A stretch of DNA of 64,000 nucleotides from Candidatus Schekmanbacteria bacterium RIFCSPLOWO2_02_FULL_38_14 (GTDB lineage Bacteria > Schekmanbacteria > GWA2-38-11), in NCBI GenBank assembly GCA_001790855.1, contig MGDH01000004.1:2350-66349 (forward strand), given 5' to 3'. The notes under the pieces were generated by a model. The model was not told the DNA's origin. It made no database searches and saw nothing but the letters and a program-made list of their open reading frames with translations. Numbering within the stretch: position 1 is the stretch's first letter; the number at the start of each line of letters is the position of its first letter. This document shows positions 1 through 8,346 of the stretch, piece after piece. The position numbers were made by a program, and so were the translations under genes.

Positions 1-184
1 ATTTCAACTCTGAAATTTTTGGCTTGCAGATATGCTTTGGATTTTCAGCTGTCCTGCCGCAGTAGTCGCAAACATAGGCATCCTTCAGCTCGGCATAAAC
101 AGGGTTGCACAGGTGGCTAACATCTGTTGATAACCTGCCGCAGGTTTTGCAGGTATAGGTTTTGTTCTTTTTTGCCTCAGCCAT
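1..184 (-). CDS. Small double zinc-ribbon protein, 3' end outside window
   Basis: Read on the minus strand from an ATG at 182-184, this open frame runs 61 codons and leaves the window without a stop. It starts after AGAAAGGAG, a good ribosome binding site four to eight bases upstream. The protein has two near-identical Cys units, each CxxC followed ten residues later by another Cys (CKTC...C and CDYC...C), so it is probably a small metal-binding protein. The family is not recognised and no reaction can be assigned. It follows the SDR gene by 86 bases on the same strand and may be cotranscribed with it. Confidence 0.7.
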   Translation of the reverse strand, partial: MAEAKKNKTYTCKTCGRLSTDVSHLCNPVYAELKDAYVCDYCGRTAENPKHICKPKISELK

Positions 185-270
185 TTTTGAGCTCCTTTCT
201 AATTTAAAATGGTTTATACTTGAATACAAACTCAAATTTCAAAAGTCAAATTACATGGCGTCAGCAACCA

Positions 271-1005
271 TCACTTCAGCATCAGTCCGCCGTCAACCAC
301 TATTGTCTGACCCGTGATGTAGCTTGAATCCTTACACAGGAAAACAACTGTTTTTACAATATCCCCGTAGTCTCCAAATCTTTTGAGCGGAATTTTTTTC
401 AGAAAACCTTCCTTTGCCTCTTCATTTACGTCATCCGGAAAGCTTATTGTGCCAGGGGCAATTGAATTGACCTGAATATGAGGCGCAAGAGAAAGGGCAA
501 GGCATTTTGTAAGCATTATTACACCTGCCTTTGATGCGCAGTACGCCATGTAAGAGGGCCATGCTTTTATTCCTCCGAGAGAAGAAATATTTATTATCTT
601 GCCATTTTTTCTTTTCTTCATTCTTTCAGAAACAATTTTAGAGCAGAAAAAAAGTCCCTTGAGATTTACATCCACAGTAGTATCCCATATTTCCTCTGTA
701 ACCTCTTCAAGTGGAGCCCTTTTTATAACTCCTGAACTATTAACTAGAATATCAATCCCGCCAAAATTTTCTTCTGCCGTTTTAACCATTTTCTGAATCT
801 GTGGAACTTTTGAAATATCAGCTCTAATCGCAATAGCATTCACTCCCATTTTTTCTGCTTCTGCTCTTGTTTCCTCAGCGCCTTTTTTTGAGGAAGAATA
901 GTTTATAATTAAATCTGCTCCTGCTTTAGCAAGTCCGAGTGCAATTGCCTTTCCCATATTCCTTCCTGAACCAGTGACTAATGCTACTTTGTTTTTAAGT
1001 TCCAT
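271..1005 (-). CDS. SDR-family oxidoreductase (FabG-like)
   Basis: A 244-residue classical short-chain dehydrogenase/reductase using NAD(P)H on an alcohol or ketone that cannot be named. Seen in the sequence: the Rossmann motif TGSGRNMGKAIA at residues 11-22, NSSG at 89-92 where most members have NNAG, Asn114, Ser141/142, and the catalytic pair Tyr155-x3-Lys159; it ends with the family's VDGG near 237. Length matches FabG and acetoacetyl-CoA reductases. It follows the aspartase gene on the same strand after a 184-base gap holding a palindromic repeat. Fatty-acid reductase and sugar or alcohol dehydrogenase are both possible; with no fab genes around, specificity stays open. Confidence 0.85.
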   Translation of the reverse strand: MELKNKVALVTGSGRNMGKAIALGLAKAGADLIINYSSSKKGAEETRAEAEKMGVNAIAIRADISKVPQIQKMVKTAEENFGGIDILVNSSGVIKRAPLEEVTEEIWDTTVDVNLKGLFFCSKIVSERMKKRKNGKIINISSLGGIKAWPSYMAYCASKAGVIMLTKCLALSLAPHIQVNSIAPGTISFPDDVNEEAKEGFLKKIPLKRFGDYGDIVKTVVFLCKDSSYITGQTIVVDGGLMLK

Positions 1006-1045
1006 AAAAAATAATTTTTAGTTCATAGTGATAGTTTAAGCTACC

Positions 1046-1145
1046 GTCATTGCGAGCGAAGCGAAGCAATCTCATCTTTTGCTACCAACTGACATTTGTC
1101 AACTCTGATGTGAGATTGCTTCGGGGCTTTGCCCCTCGCAATGAC
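1046..1145. repeat. GTCATTGCGAG palindromic element, copy 1
   Basis: An imperfect inverted repeat bounded by GTCATTGCGAG and CTCGCAATGAC. Internal arms are GCAATCTC and GAGATTGC, around a variable core. It lies between the SDR and aspartase genes. It is one of eight copies in the window, all intergenic. Confidence 0.9.
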
Positions 1146-1188
1146 ATTGGTTTTTTTTCAGTAACCTATCAAGTCAACAACAAACTTC

Positions 1189-2553
1189 TTACTGTTTAAA
1201 AATTCTCTCAATCTCCCCATCACTCATCAGCCTTTTTTCTCTAATGACATCAATGATTGACTTGCCGGTCCTGTTAGACTCCTTTGCAACCTCTGCTGCA
1301 GCTGCATACCCGATATAGGGGTTAAGGATTGTTGCCAAACCAAGGCTGTTTTCTGCATATCTCCTGCAAATATCTTTATTTGCGGTTATTCCCTCAACAC
1401 ATTTTTCTCTTAAAACTTTTAATGCATTTGTTAATATTCTTAGTGATATTACTACGTTAAAAGCAATCACAGGCATCATCACATTAAGTTCAAGCTGTCC
1501 TGCCTGTGCTGCCATTGATATCGTAAGGTCATTGCCAATGACCTGAAAAGCAACCATAGTTGTCATTTCTGCCATGACAGGATTGATTTTCCCGGGCATT
1601 ATTGAAGAGCCGGGCTGCACAGAAGGAAGGTTGATTTCATCAAAACCTGTTCTTGGTCCTGAGCTCAAAAGCCTCAAGTCATTGCAAATTCTCACAAGGT
1701 CAAAGCAGAAGCCTTTCAGGCTTCCTGAAAGCTCGACAAATGGCGCCATGCTTTCCATTGCCTCAAAAAGGTCAGGAGATGATTTCAAATCCAATCCTGT
1801 AATCCCTCTTAAATTTTTCACAACCCTTTCTCTGTATTTTGGATGGGTATTTATTCCGCTTCCCACTGCGCTACCGCCAATTCCAAGGAGTCCCAGAGAG
1901 ACGATTGCATTTTCCGCTCTTTTCTTCCATTTTCTGACAGATTCTCCATAGGCGCCAAACTCATTTCCAAGAGTCATCGGCACAGCGTCCTGAAGATGGG
2001 TTCTTCCTGATTTAATAATAAATTTAAACTCCCTTCCCTTTAACTTAAAAGCCTTTCCCAGAGAATCCATTTCAGAAAGAAGTTTTCCCAAAAGTTTCAG
2101 TGATGCAATTCTTATTGCTGTGGGGAAAACGTCATTGGTAGACTGACTCATATTTACATGGTCATTTGGATGGACAAGGCTGTTGTCTCCCTTTTTTCCG
2201 CCAAGGATTTCACAAGCCCTGTTGGCAATTACTTCATTTAAATTCATATGGGATGATGTTCCTGCGCCTGCCTGAAAAGCATCCACAGGGAAATCCCCCT
2301 CAAACCTTCCCTCCAGAACTTCCTTTGCAGCTTTAATTATTGCCTCGCCTTTTTTTTTATCCAGTTTTTCAAGCTCCATATTCGCCTTTGCAGCTGCTAT
2401 TTTAATTTCTGAAATGGCATTTATCATTTCCTTTGAAAGAGTGAATCCGCTGATAGGAAAATTGTCCACAGCCCTTGAAGTCTGAACACCGTAGTATTTA
2501 TCATCAGGTATTAGTTTTTCACCAAGATAATCCTTTTCTTTCCTGTATTTCAC
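1189..2553 (-). CDS. aspA: Aspartate ammonia-lyase (fumarase/aspartase superfamily)
   Basis: A 454-residue member of the class II fumarase/aspartase family, which removes ammonia from aspartate to give fumarate. The start is GTG at 2551-2553, preceded by GGAG. Seen: GTSSHMNLNE at about 98-107, GRTHLQDAVP at 183-192, and the catalytic loop signature GSSxMPxKxNP at 315-325. The early segment YGVQTSRAVDNF resembles aspartases (GVQT) rather than FumC (GAQT), so aspartase is preferred. Fumarase remains the alternative; active-site loop comparison would decide. It would feed the same central carbon pool as the 2-oxoacid dehydrogenase genes upstream. Confidence 0.8.
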   Translation of the reverse strand: MKYRKEKDYLGEKLIPDDKYYGVQTSRAVDNFPISGFTLSKEMINAISEIKIAAAKANMELEKLDKKKGEAIIKAAKEVLEGRFEGDFPVDAFQAGAGTSSHMNLNEVIANRACEILGGKKGDNSLVHPNDHVNMSQSTNDVFPTAIRIASLKLLGKLLSEMDSLGKAFKLKGREFKFIIKSGRTHLQDAVPMTLGNEFGAYGESVRKWKKRAENAIVSLGLLGIGGSAVGSGINTHPKYRERVVKNLRGITGLDLKSSPDLFEAMESMAPFVELSGSLKGFCFDLVRICNDLRLLSSGPRTGFDEINLPSVQPGSSIMPGKINPVMAEMTTMVAFQVIGNDLTISMAAQAGQLELNVMMPVIAFNVVISLRILTNALKVLREKCVEGITANKDICRRYAENSLGLATILNPYIGYAAAAEVAKESNRTGKSIIDVIREKRLMSDGEIERIFKQ

Positions 2554-2637
2554 TTAATACTCCAGTTGTTTTTCAAAACATGCAATGAGATAAACAATGG
2601 TGCAAATTCTGCCCCAGCAATGTGACAGGCAATTTGT

Positions 2638-2681
2638 AATCCCCCTTTACCCCCTTTAGGAAAGGGGGGATGGGGGGATTT
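2638..2681. repeat. C-rich hairpin repeat (AATCCCCC type)
   Basis: An inverted repeat: AATCCCCCTTTACCCCCTTT, a short loop, then AAAGGGGG and TGGGGGGATT. It sits between the E2 gene and the aspartase gene. A related AATCCCCCTTTG...GGGGGATT tract occurs inside the coding sequence at 62.7 kb, so it is a dispersed repeat and not simply a terminator. Confidence 0.75.
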
Positions 2682-2708
2682 TTGTACACCTAACTCGAAA
2701 TGATTAAC

Positions 2709-3953
2709 TCAGAAAAATTCAAATATCCAGAGTTCCGGTTCTTCAAGATATGCCTTTACTCTGTTCAGGAACTGGACAGCAGGCACGCCGTCAACAACCC
2801 TGTGGTCAAAGGAAAGGCAGAGATTCGTCATCCACCTCTTTGTTATTTCTCCCTTAACAACAACAGGCCTTTCCATTATCCTGTGGACACCAAGGATTGC
2901 AACCTCAGGGTAATTTATAATTGGCGTTGAAGCAATTGCCCCGAAAACTCCGGCATTTGTTATTGTAAAACTACCTTCGTGTATATCCTGAAGGGTTAGC
3001 TTGTCGCTCTGTGCCTTGATTCTGAGTTCATCAATCTCTTTTGCAAGCTCAACGACGCATTTCTTGTCTGCTGAATGAATTACAGGAACAACCAGGCCTG
3101 ATTCTCTTGCAACAGCAATACCAATGTTATAGTATTTCTTAATCCGAATCTCATCTCCAACAAGGGAAGAGTTGATCATTGGATATTCTTTCAGCGCCTG
3201 CACCACTGACTTGATTATAAAAGGCATGTATGTCAGCTTTATCCCGTATTTTTCTTTTATTTCATCTTTTCGCTTGCTTAAAAAATCAACCCACCGTGTC
3301 ATATCAACTTCATCCCATGTGGTAACATGGGGAGCCTCGCGCTTGCTCTTTACCATATGCTGGGCAATCATTTTCCTTACAGCTGTCAGATGAACAAACT
3401 CCTCTTTCTTTGAATCAGCGGGTTTCCAGAATTCAGGGCTTATCTCTGCCTGCTCCTCTTCAACTATTGCCTCAATACGTCTTTCAACTAAAGCCATTAT
3501 ATCTTCCTTTGTCACTCTTCCGCCTGCGCCTGTTCCCTGAATAATGGCAGGGTCAACTCCGTATTCATTTGCAAGTTTTCTCACTGCAGGAGAATACCTC
3601 TTCTTTTCAGTTTCTCCTGCCTCCACTGCTTTTAAAATATCTTCAGGTTCTCTGAGGGTTCTGGGTTTTTCTTCTGTTTTTGCATCTGAAACAGTTTCTT
3701 CAGCAAGTTTTTCTCCCGGCAAAAGAATGATTGCAAGTTTAGCCCCTATAGGAACTGTCTCTCCCTCCCTGACAAGTATTCTGGCAAGAATCCCGTTCTC
3801 AAGGCATGGCACCTCAACATTCACCTTATCAGTAATTATTTCAACTAACGGCTCATCTTTTTTTATCTTTTCGCCCTCTTTTTTATGCCATTTCGAGATA
3901 GTCCCTTCAACTACACTCTCGCCCATTTGAGGCATTTGTATTTGAACAGGCAT
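2709..3953 (-). CDS. 2-oxoacid dehydrogenase E2, dihydrolipoyl acyltransferase
   Basis: A 414-residue E2 core of a pyruvate or branched-chain 2-oxoacid dehydrogenase complex; it transfers the acyl group from lipoamide to CoA. Domains in order: one N-terminal lipoyl domain with the lipoylated lysine at 43 (ITDKVNVE), a peripheral subunit-binding domain at about 119-155 (YSPAVRKLANEYGVD...GRVTKEDI), and a catalytic domain ending with HRVVDG, His384 and Asp388. It is the third gene of E1 alpha-E1 beta-E2, 15 bases after E1 beta. No dihydrolipoamide dehydrogenase (E3) follows. Pyruvate versus branched-chain substrate cannot be settled by reading. Confidence 0.9.
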   Translation of the reverse strand: MPVQIQMPQMGESVVEGTISKWHKKEGEKIKKDEPLVEIITDKVNVEVPCLENGILARILVREGETVPIGAKLAIILLPGEKLAEETVSDAKTEEKPRTLREPEDILKAVEAGETEKKRYSPAVRKLANEYGVDPAIIQGTGAGGRVTKEDIMALVERRIEAIVEEEQAEISPEFWKPADSKKEEFVHLTAVRKMIAQHMVKSKREAPHVTTWDEVDMTRWVDFLSKRKDEIKEKYGIKLTYMPFIIKSVVQALKEYPMINSSLVGDEIRIKKYYNIGIAVARESGLVVPVIHSADKKCVVELAKEIDELRIKAQSDKLTLQDIHEGSFTITNAGVFGAIASTPIINYPEVAILGVHRIMERPVVVKGEITKRWMTNLCLSFDHRVVDGVPAVQFLNRVKAYLEEPELWIFEFF

Positions 3954-3968
3954 TTTATTAACTCCTTA

Positions 3969-4958
3969 CTAATATGCTGCAACTTTCCTCACAGCATTTA
4001 TAATCTTTTTAGGATTCACCATAAAAAAATCCTCCATTGGAGGAGCAAAGGGCATTGTTGGAATATCAGGTCCCGCAACCCTTGTGACAGGAGCATCCAA
4101 ATATTCAAAAGCCTCTTCTGCAATGATTGCTGCAATTTCACCTCCAACACCTCCGGTCTTGTTAGCCTCGTGAACTATTACGGCTTTTCCTGTTTTCTTC
4201 ACTGATTCAAGAATTGTTTCTTTATCAATTGGAAGCAATGTCCTCAAATCTATTACTTCAGCAGATATTCCTTCCTTTGAAAGTTTCGCAGCAGCTTCAA
4301 GAGAATAATGAACCATTAATCCATAAGTTATTATGCTGACCTTGTCACCTTTTGTCCTAACTTGAGCCTTGCCAATAGGAACAATATAATCTTCCTCTGG
4401 TATATCCTGTTTTATGCTGCGGTATAGTTTCTTATGTTCAAAGTATATCACAGGATTACCATCACGGATAGAGGCTTTCAGAAGCCCTTTTGCATCATAT
4501 GGTGTTGAAGGAAATACAACCTTTAATCCCGGCTGGTCAACAAACCATGCCTCATTGCTCTGTGAATGGTAAAGCCCTCCGCCGATTCCTCCGCCACAGC
4601 AGACTCTGAAAACAACAGGAACCTTGTAACTCCCTCCTGACCTGTATCTCAGTTTTGCAGCCTGCTGTATTATCTGGTCCATTGCAGGAGTAATGAAATC
4701 AGCAAACTGTATCTCAGGTACTGCCCTCATTCCCATCAATGCAGCCCCGACAGCCCCTCCTGCAATAAATGCCTCAGAGATAGGAGTGTCAATCACCCTC
4801 ATTGGACCAAATTTTTCCTGCAACCCTTTGGTCGCTTTGAAAACTCCTCCGTATAACCCGATATCTTCTCCCATAAGAAACACTCTCTCATCCCTTTCCA
4901 TCTCTTCTGCAAGGGCTTCAGTTATTGCTTCGATAAAGGTTACTTTTTTCACTTTCAT
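3969..4958 (-). CDS. 2-oxoacid dehydrogenase E1 component, beta subunit
   Basis: A 329-residue transketolase-like E1 beta subunit (PdhB/BkdB family). It pairs with the alpha subunit to decarboxylate a 2-oxoacid using thiamine diphosphate. The pyrimidine-binding half begins VTFIEAITEALAEEMERD and contains GEDIGLYGGVFKAT; the C-terminal half has VIDLRTLLPID and VHEANKTGGVGGEIAA, typical of the transketolase C-terminal domain. The start ATG overlaps the E1 alpha stop by four bases (ATGA), indicating translational coupling. The length is normal for the family. Confidence 0.92.
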   Translation of the reverse strand: MKVKKVTFIEAITEALAEEMERDERVFLMGEDIGLYGGVFKATKGLQEKFGPMRVIDTPISEAFIAGGAVGAALMGMRAVPEIQFADFITPAMDQIIQQAAKLRYRSGGSYKVPVVFRVCCGGGIGGGLYHSQSNEAWFVDQPGLKVVFPSTPYDAKGLLKASIRDGNPVIYFEHKKLYRSIKQDIPEEDYIVPIGKAQVRTKGDKVSIITYGLMVHYSLEAAAKLSKEGISAEVIDLRTLLPIDKETILESVKKTGKAVIVHEANKTGGVGGEIAAIIAEEAFEYLDAPVTRVAGPDIPTMPFAPPMEDFFMVNPKKIINAVRKVAAY

Positions 4959-5944
4959 TCTCCTTCATAATATACATCCTCAAGTGCTTCTTCCGGAGCC
5001 GGATAAGGGCTCTTTTCAGCAAACTCCACAGCCTCGTCTATCTCTTTCTCAATCCTTCCAAAAATCTGATTTTTTTCCTGCTCACTCAAAATCTTTTTCC
5101 CCAAAAGGTATTTCTCAAAACGGGGAATCGGGTCTTTCTTTTTCCACTCTTCCACTTCTTCGCTTGCCCTGTAATTTGCAGGGTCTATTTCTGAATGGCC
5201 ATACCAGCGATAGGTTCTGCATTCTATGAATGTGGGTCCGTCGCCTTTTCGCGCTTTTTCAATGGCTGCACCTGCAGCTTTCTTTACTTCAACGACATCA
5301 TTCCCATCAATCGTAACTCCTTCAAAACCATACGCCTTAGCCCTCTCTGAAAGAACTGTAAGCGCGGTCTGAAGATTTAAAGGTACTGATTCAGCCCAAA
5401 GGTTGTTCTGGCAGATGTACACAATTGGCAGTTTATGAATTCCCGCAAAATTTAATGCCTCGTGGAAACCTCCCCTGCTTGTAGCCCCATCTCCAAAAAA
5501 ACTCAAAACCACATTGTCAGTTTTCTTTATCTTAAAAGCCAGTGCTGCTCCTGTTCCAACAACAACCTGCCCTGCCACAGTGCTTGCAGGGGTTATGACA
5601 TTCAGCGGGGCATAGCCATAATGGCAGGGATGTGATTTCCCTTTATCAGGGCTGGTTTTGCGGGCATAAATCTGAGCCATAATATATTTTATTGGAACGC
5701 CTTTTGCAACGTTTGCGCCTATCTCTCTGTGTGACGGCGCAATAACATCCTCCTTTTTCAATCCATAGGTTGGAACTACTGTTGTTGCCTCCTGTCCAAC
5801 AGCGGAAAAATAGGTGCCTGTAAACCTTGCCTGCTTGAACAGTTTTCGCGCTCTCTCATCAAGGTTTCTTGTTAATAATAATAAATAATATAATTCCTTT
5901 AGCTGGTTATTTTCTGGTTTGTTAGCTATTGCAATCACCCCCAT
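4955..5944 (-). CDS. 2-oxoacid dehydrogenase E1 component, alpha subunit
   Basis: A 329-residue E1 alpha subunit. The thiamine diphosphate motif is clear: GDGATSRGGFHEALN followed by ICQNN (GDG...NN). Near the C-terminus TYRWYGHSEIDPANYR is the conserved segment carrying the phosphorylation-loop region of the family. It is the first gene of the E1 alpha-E1 beta-E2 operon; the upstream gap of about 270 bases carries a dispersed repeat that may separate it from its promoter. The start ATG at 5942-5944 has only a weak ribosome binding site, so a slightly different start is possible. Confidence 0.92.
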   Translation of the reverse strand: MGVIAIANKPENNQLKELYYLLLLTRNLDERARKLFKQARFTGTYFSAVGQEATTVVPTYGLKKEDVIAPSHREIGANVAKGVPIKYIMAQIYARKTSPDKGKSHPCHYGYAPLNVITPASTVAGQVVVGTGAALAFKIKKTDNVVLSFFGDGATSRGGFHEALNFAGIHKLPIVYICQNNLWAESVPLNLQTALTVLSERAKAYGFEGVTIDGNDVVEVKKAAGAAIEKARKGDGPTFIECRTYRWYGHSEIDPANYRASEEVEEWKKKDPIPRFEKYLLGKKILSEQEKNQIFGRIEKEIDEAVEFAEKSPYPAPEEALEDVYYEGE

Positions 5945-6011
5945 CTGATAAAATAATTACATAGTGAGTACATTCCCTGTAGCTTGCAGGCTGTTCGACA
6001 ATTCCTTTTCC

Positions 6012-6119
6012 GTCATTGCGAGCGACCAAAGGGAGCGTGGCAATCTCAGTTTTAGCTGTAAGCTGATAGCTGTCAGCTTTAAAGCGAGATTGCTTCGTCG
6101 CTTCGCTTCTCGCAATGAC
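6012..6119. repeat. GTCATTGCGAG palindromic element, copy 2
   Basis: Begins GTCATTGCGAGCGACCAAAG and ends CTCGCAATGAC; internal arms GCAATCTC and GAGATTGC. The core holds an AGCTGTAAGCTGATAGCTGTC tract, also seen in copies 5 and 6 and in an insertion inside ubiE. Short open frames here are translations of the repeat, not genes. Confidence 0.9.
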
Positions 6120-6213
6120 ATTGTCGGGCAACTTGCTTGGCTGTGGAGAGCTTTAGTTTGGTATTTATTTGGAATTTGAGATTTGAAATTTACCATAATA
6201 CATCCTCATAACC

Positions 6214-6708
6214 TTATGGTCCCACATGAGTAAACCTGAAACCGTCTTCTTCTTCAAACCATTTGGGAAACCGTTCAAGAATTTCAAGCTCAGTCTTTAA
6301 AATCCTTTCATGGTTTTTTTCAAAACCTGCCAGGTATTCAAGCATACACTTTCCGCTTAAATCCTTGGCTTTTGACGCTCCGAGGGAATAGAGCTTATAT
6401 GCCTCTCTCTCTTTGCTGATAGCTATCTGAATAAGTTCCTTTATGGCAATCTCTTCAGTATTGATGGTTTCTTTTCTTTCTCTCCCCCTTGGCGGGATAG
6501 GGGGAAACTTTTCTCCTGTAAGCTCGTTGTATTTCTTCAGGAGCATTTCTTTATGAAGTTTTTCTTCTCTGGCAAGGCTTAAAAGCTTTTCCTTTACAAT
6601 TTTGTTTTTTACTTTCTGGGCTAATTTTCTGTAAAGTTTATAAGATTCCTCTTCTGACCTTGCACCGATTCCCAGAATTTCAACTGCTGTCAAATCCTTG
6701 TCAATCAT
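6214..6708 (-). CDS. Rubrerythrin/ferritin-like domain protein
   Basis: A four-helix ferritin-like protein with two repeats carrying E...ExxH type metal ligands (EEESYKLYRKLA...EEKLHKEM and KEREAYKLYSLGA...FEKNHERIL), as in rubrerythrin-related proteins that reduce peroxide at a di-iron site. The frame is open back to 6759, but that upstream ATG lies in the loop of a perfect hairpin. I therefore prefer the ATG at 6706-6708, giving about 164 residues. It is the last gene of a ferredoxin-rubredoxin-ferritin cassette on the minus strand. Two similar genes follow at 8.3-9.4 kb. The exact substrate is inferred from the family. Confidence 0.8.
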   Translation of the reverse strand: MIDKDLTAVEILGIGARSEEESYKLYRKLAQKVKNKIVKEKLLSLAREEKLHKEMLLKKYNELTGEKFPPIPPRGRERKETINTEEIAIKELIQIAISKEREAYKLYSLGASKAKDLSGKCMLEYLAGFEKNHERILKTELEILERFPKWFEEEDGFRFTHVGP

Positions 6709-6735
6709 TGTAGGCCTTTTCTTTTTAAAAGCTTT

Positions 6736-6763
6736 CCCCTTGCCTCTGCATTGAGGCAAGGGG
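6736..6763 (-). other. Perfect 11-bp hairpin between rubredoxin and ferritin-like genes
   Basis: Arms CCCCTTGCCTC and GAGGCAAGGGG surround a six-base loop. On the minus strand it lies 15 bases after the rubredoxin stop and 28 bases before the preferred start of the ferritin-like gene. It is not followed by a clean T run, so it is more likely an mRNA-processing or attenuating stem, or a dispersed repeat, than a classical terminator. Confidence 0.55.
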
Positions 6764-6777
6764 GATATTCTTATAAT

Positions 6778-6891
6778 TTAATTCAAAATCTCAACAAACT
6801 TTTCTCTTGGTGCCCCGCATCGCGGACATTTTTCAGGCGGTTCTGAACCTGTGTAAATATATCCGCACACACCGCACCTCCATTTTCTCAC
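6778..6891 (-). CDS. Rubredoxin-like protein (37 aa)
   Basis: A 37-residue frame on the minus strand from a GTG at 6889-6891 to TAA at 6778-6780, with AGGGAG upstream. It reads [13 protein letters not shown] and later [11 protein letters not shown]: two CxxCG knuckles as in rubredoxins and the rubrerythrin C-terminal domain, which bind one iron. It is shorter than classical rubredoxin (about 52 residues) because the stretch between the knuckles is short, as in rubrerythrin. Placed between a ferredoxin and a ferritin-like protein, it probably donates electrons to the di-iron protein (inference). Confidence 0.85.
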   Translation of the reverse strand: MRKWRCGVCGYIYTGSEPPEKCPRCGAPREKFVEILN

Positions 6892-6909
6892 TTACATATC
6901 TCCCTATTA

Positions 6910-7080
6910 TTATGCAGGTTTGCATGCATCCACAGGACATACCTCGGCACATGTTCCACAATCAGTGCATTTTGCCGGATCAATTACATATATTGTTTCA
7001 CCAGAACTTATAGCCTTTTCAGGGCAACTTTCAGCACAGGCTCCGCAGGCAATACATTCCTCAATTATCTTGTGAGACAT
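6910..7080 (-). CDS. 2[4Fe-4S] ferredoxin (56 aa)
   Basis: A 56-residue bacterial ferredoxin, ATG at 7078-7080, stop TAA at 6910-6912, with AGGAGAG just upstream. Two cluster motifs are visible: CIACGACAESCP and CTDCGTCAEVCP (CxxCxxCxxxCP twice). It is the first of three closely spaced genes (ferredoxin, rubredoxin, ferritin-like). It likely supplies low-potential electrons to them or to cytoplasmic oxidoreductases. Confidence 0.93.
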   Translation of the reverse strand: MSHKIIEECIACGACAESCPEKAISSGETIYVIDPAKCTDCGTCAEVCPVDACKPA

Positions 7081-7142
7081 TTTCTCTCCTTATTCTTTAA
7101 GAACTATAATTTTGTATTTCTCTACCAATATGAGCCAATTAT

Positions 7143-8123
7143 CTATTCTTTTGTCAAATATTTTTTGACTTCGCCAAGAACTTTTTCAATTGCTTCCTTC
7201 AGTGAAGCTTCCATTAATATTCCTGCCGCGCGCACATGTCCGCCGCCATTTAAACGGTTGGCAATTTTGTTCACATTATAATCATCTTTTGACCGCAGGC
7301 TGACTTTTACCTCTTTTCCGTTTCTTTCTAAAAAGAATATTGAAACTATAACTTCTCTGATATCGCCAAGCATATTGACAAAACCGTCAGTTTCTTCTGT
7401 ATTCAGGTTAAACTCTTCAAGCATTTCTTTGGTAACATAAAACCAGGCAACTTTTCCTTCGCATTCTATATTTAAATTTGAAAGGGCTCTCCCTAGTACT
7501 TTCATTCTTGATGGTGAACGTCTCTCATGAATCTCCCTGTAAATCTTTTCAGGCCTGATACCTTTCTCAAGAAGCCTTGAGACAATCATATGGACTCTTG
7601 AAGTGGTGCTTGGGAACCTGAATGAACCTGTATCTGTCATTATTGCAACATAAATCCCTGTAGCTATATCTTCATTAAGAGGAATCTCAAGAGATTCTCC
7701 AAGGTCATATATCAACTCCCCTGTTGAAGAAGCCCTCTCATCTATTATATTTAAATCTGCAAAACCTGAGTTTGACGGATGATGGTCAACACAGATTTTC
7801 AATGCCTTGCTCTCTCTCATAATAAGAGAACCAAACTCCCCGACTCTTTCCCAGTTGCTGATATCAACAACAAAAATCACATCAGCCTTCCGTATGATGT
7901 TTATATACTCTTTTGAAAAAACTTTTATGTCACCATATTTACTTAAAAACAGATAGTTCTCAGGTATTGGACTTTCATTTATAATAAAAGCCTCTTTGCC
8001 AATTTTTTTAAGCATAGCTGCAAGAGCAACTTCTGAACCAAGCCCGTCACCATCAGGATTTATATGGGTTGTAATTAGGAACTTAGAATGTTCCCTTATG
8101 ATTTCTACTACTTTTTCAAACAT
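7143..8123 (-). CDS. nrnA: DHH-family phosphoesterase, NrnA-like oligoribonuclease/pAp phosphatase
   Basis: A 326-residue DHH/DHHA1 protein. The N-terminal DHH domain shows NPDGDGLGSEVAL near residues 23-35 and VDHHPSNSGF near 111-120, the Mn-binding DHH motif. The C-terminal DHHA1 domain shows GGGHVRAAG near 300. Length and motifs fit NrnA, which degrades nanoRNA and hydrolyses 3'-phosphoadenosine 5'-phosphate. It stands 62 bases upstream of the ferredoxin gene on the same strand. RecJ is excluded by length. Confidence 0.88.
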   Translation of the reverse strand: MFEKVVEIIREHSKFLITTHINPDGDGLGSEVALAAMLKKIGKEAFIINESPIPENYLFLSKYGDIKVFSKEYINIIRKADVIFVVDISNWERVGEFGSLIMRESKALKICVDHHPSNSGFADLNIIDERASSTGELIYDLGESLEIPLNEDIATGIYVAIMTDTGSFRFPSTTSRVHMIVSRLLEKGIRPEKIYREIHERRSPSRMKVLGRALSNLNIECEGKVAWFYVTKEMLEEFNLNTEETDGFVNMLGDIREVIVSIFFLERNGKEVKVSLRSKDDYNVNKIANRLNGGGHVRAAGILMEASLKEAIEKVLGEVKKYLTKE

Positions 8124-8277
8124 ATTTCGTTATTCTTCTATCCTTAGCTTATTTACTTTTATGTTAAAAAATTCTAAATCCAAAATCCTAAACAATATCT
8201 AAATCCAAAATTCAAATGTTCAAAAATGGTTTGGATTAATGTTTTGGATTTAGGTCATTAGAATTTTGAATTTGTTT

Positions 8278-8310
8278 ACCCCGCTTAGAAATTTTAATTT
8301 CTAACGGGGT
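8278..8310. repeat. ACCCCG...GGGGT hairpin in AT-rich repeat tract
   Basis: An inverted repeat with arms ACCCCGCTTAGAAATT and AATTTCTAACGGGGT. It lies in the 223-base gap between nrnA and the next ferritin-like gene. The rest of that gap is AT-rich tract made of CTAAATCCAAAAT-type units, a dispersed repeat seen again near 9.5, 28.05 and 62.2 kb. No gene is visible in the gap. Confidence 0.7.
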
Positions 8311-8346
8311 TTAGAATTCAGAAATTAGGATTTAGGATTTCATTAT

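Noticed and set aside
5957-6196. Open frames of 60-80 codons on both strands
   Set aside because: They are translations of GTCATTGCGAG element copy 2 and the AT-rich tract beside it, with no homology or ribosome binding site.
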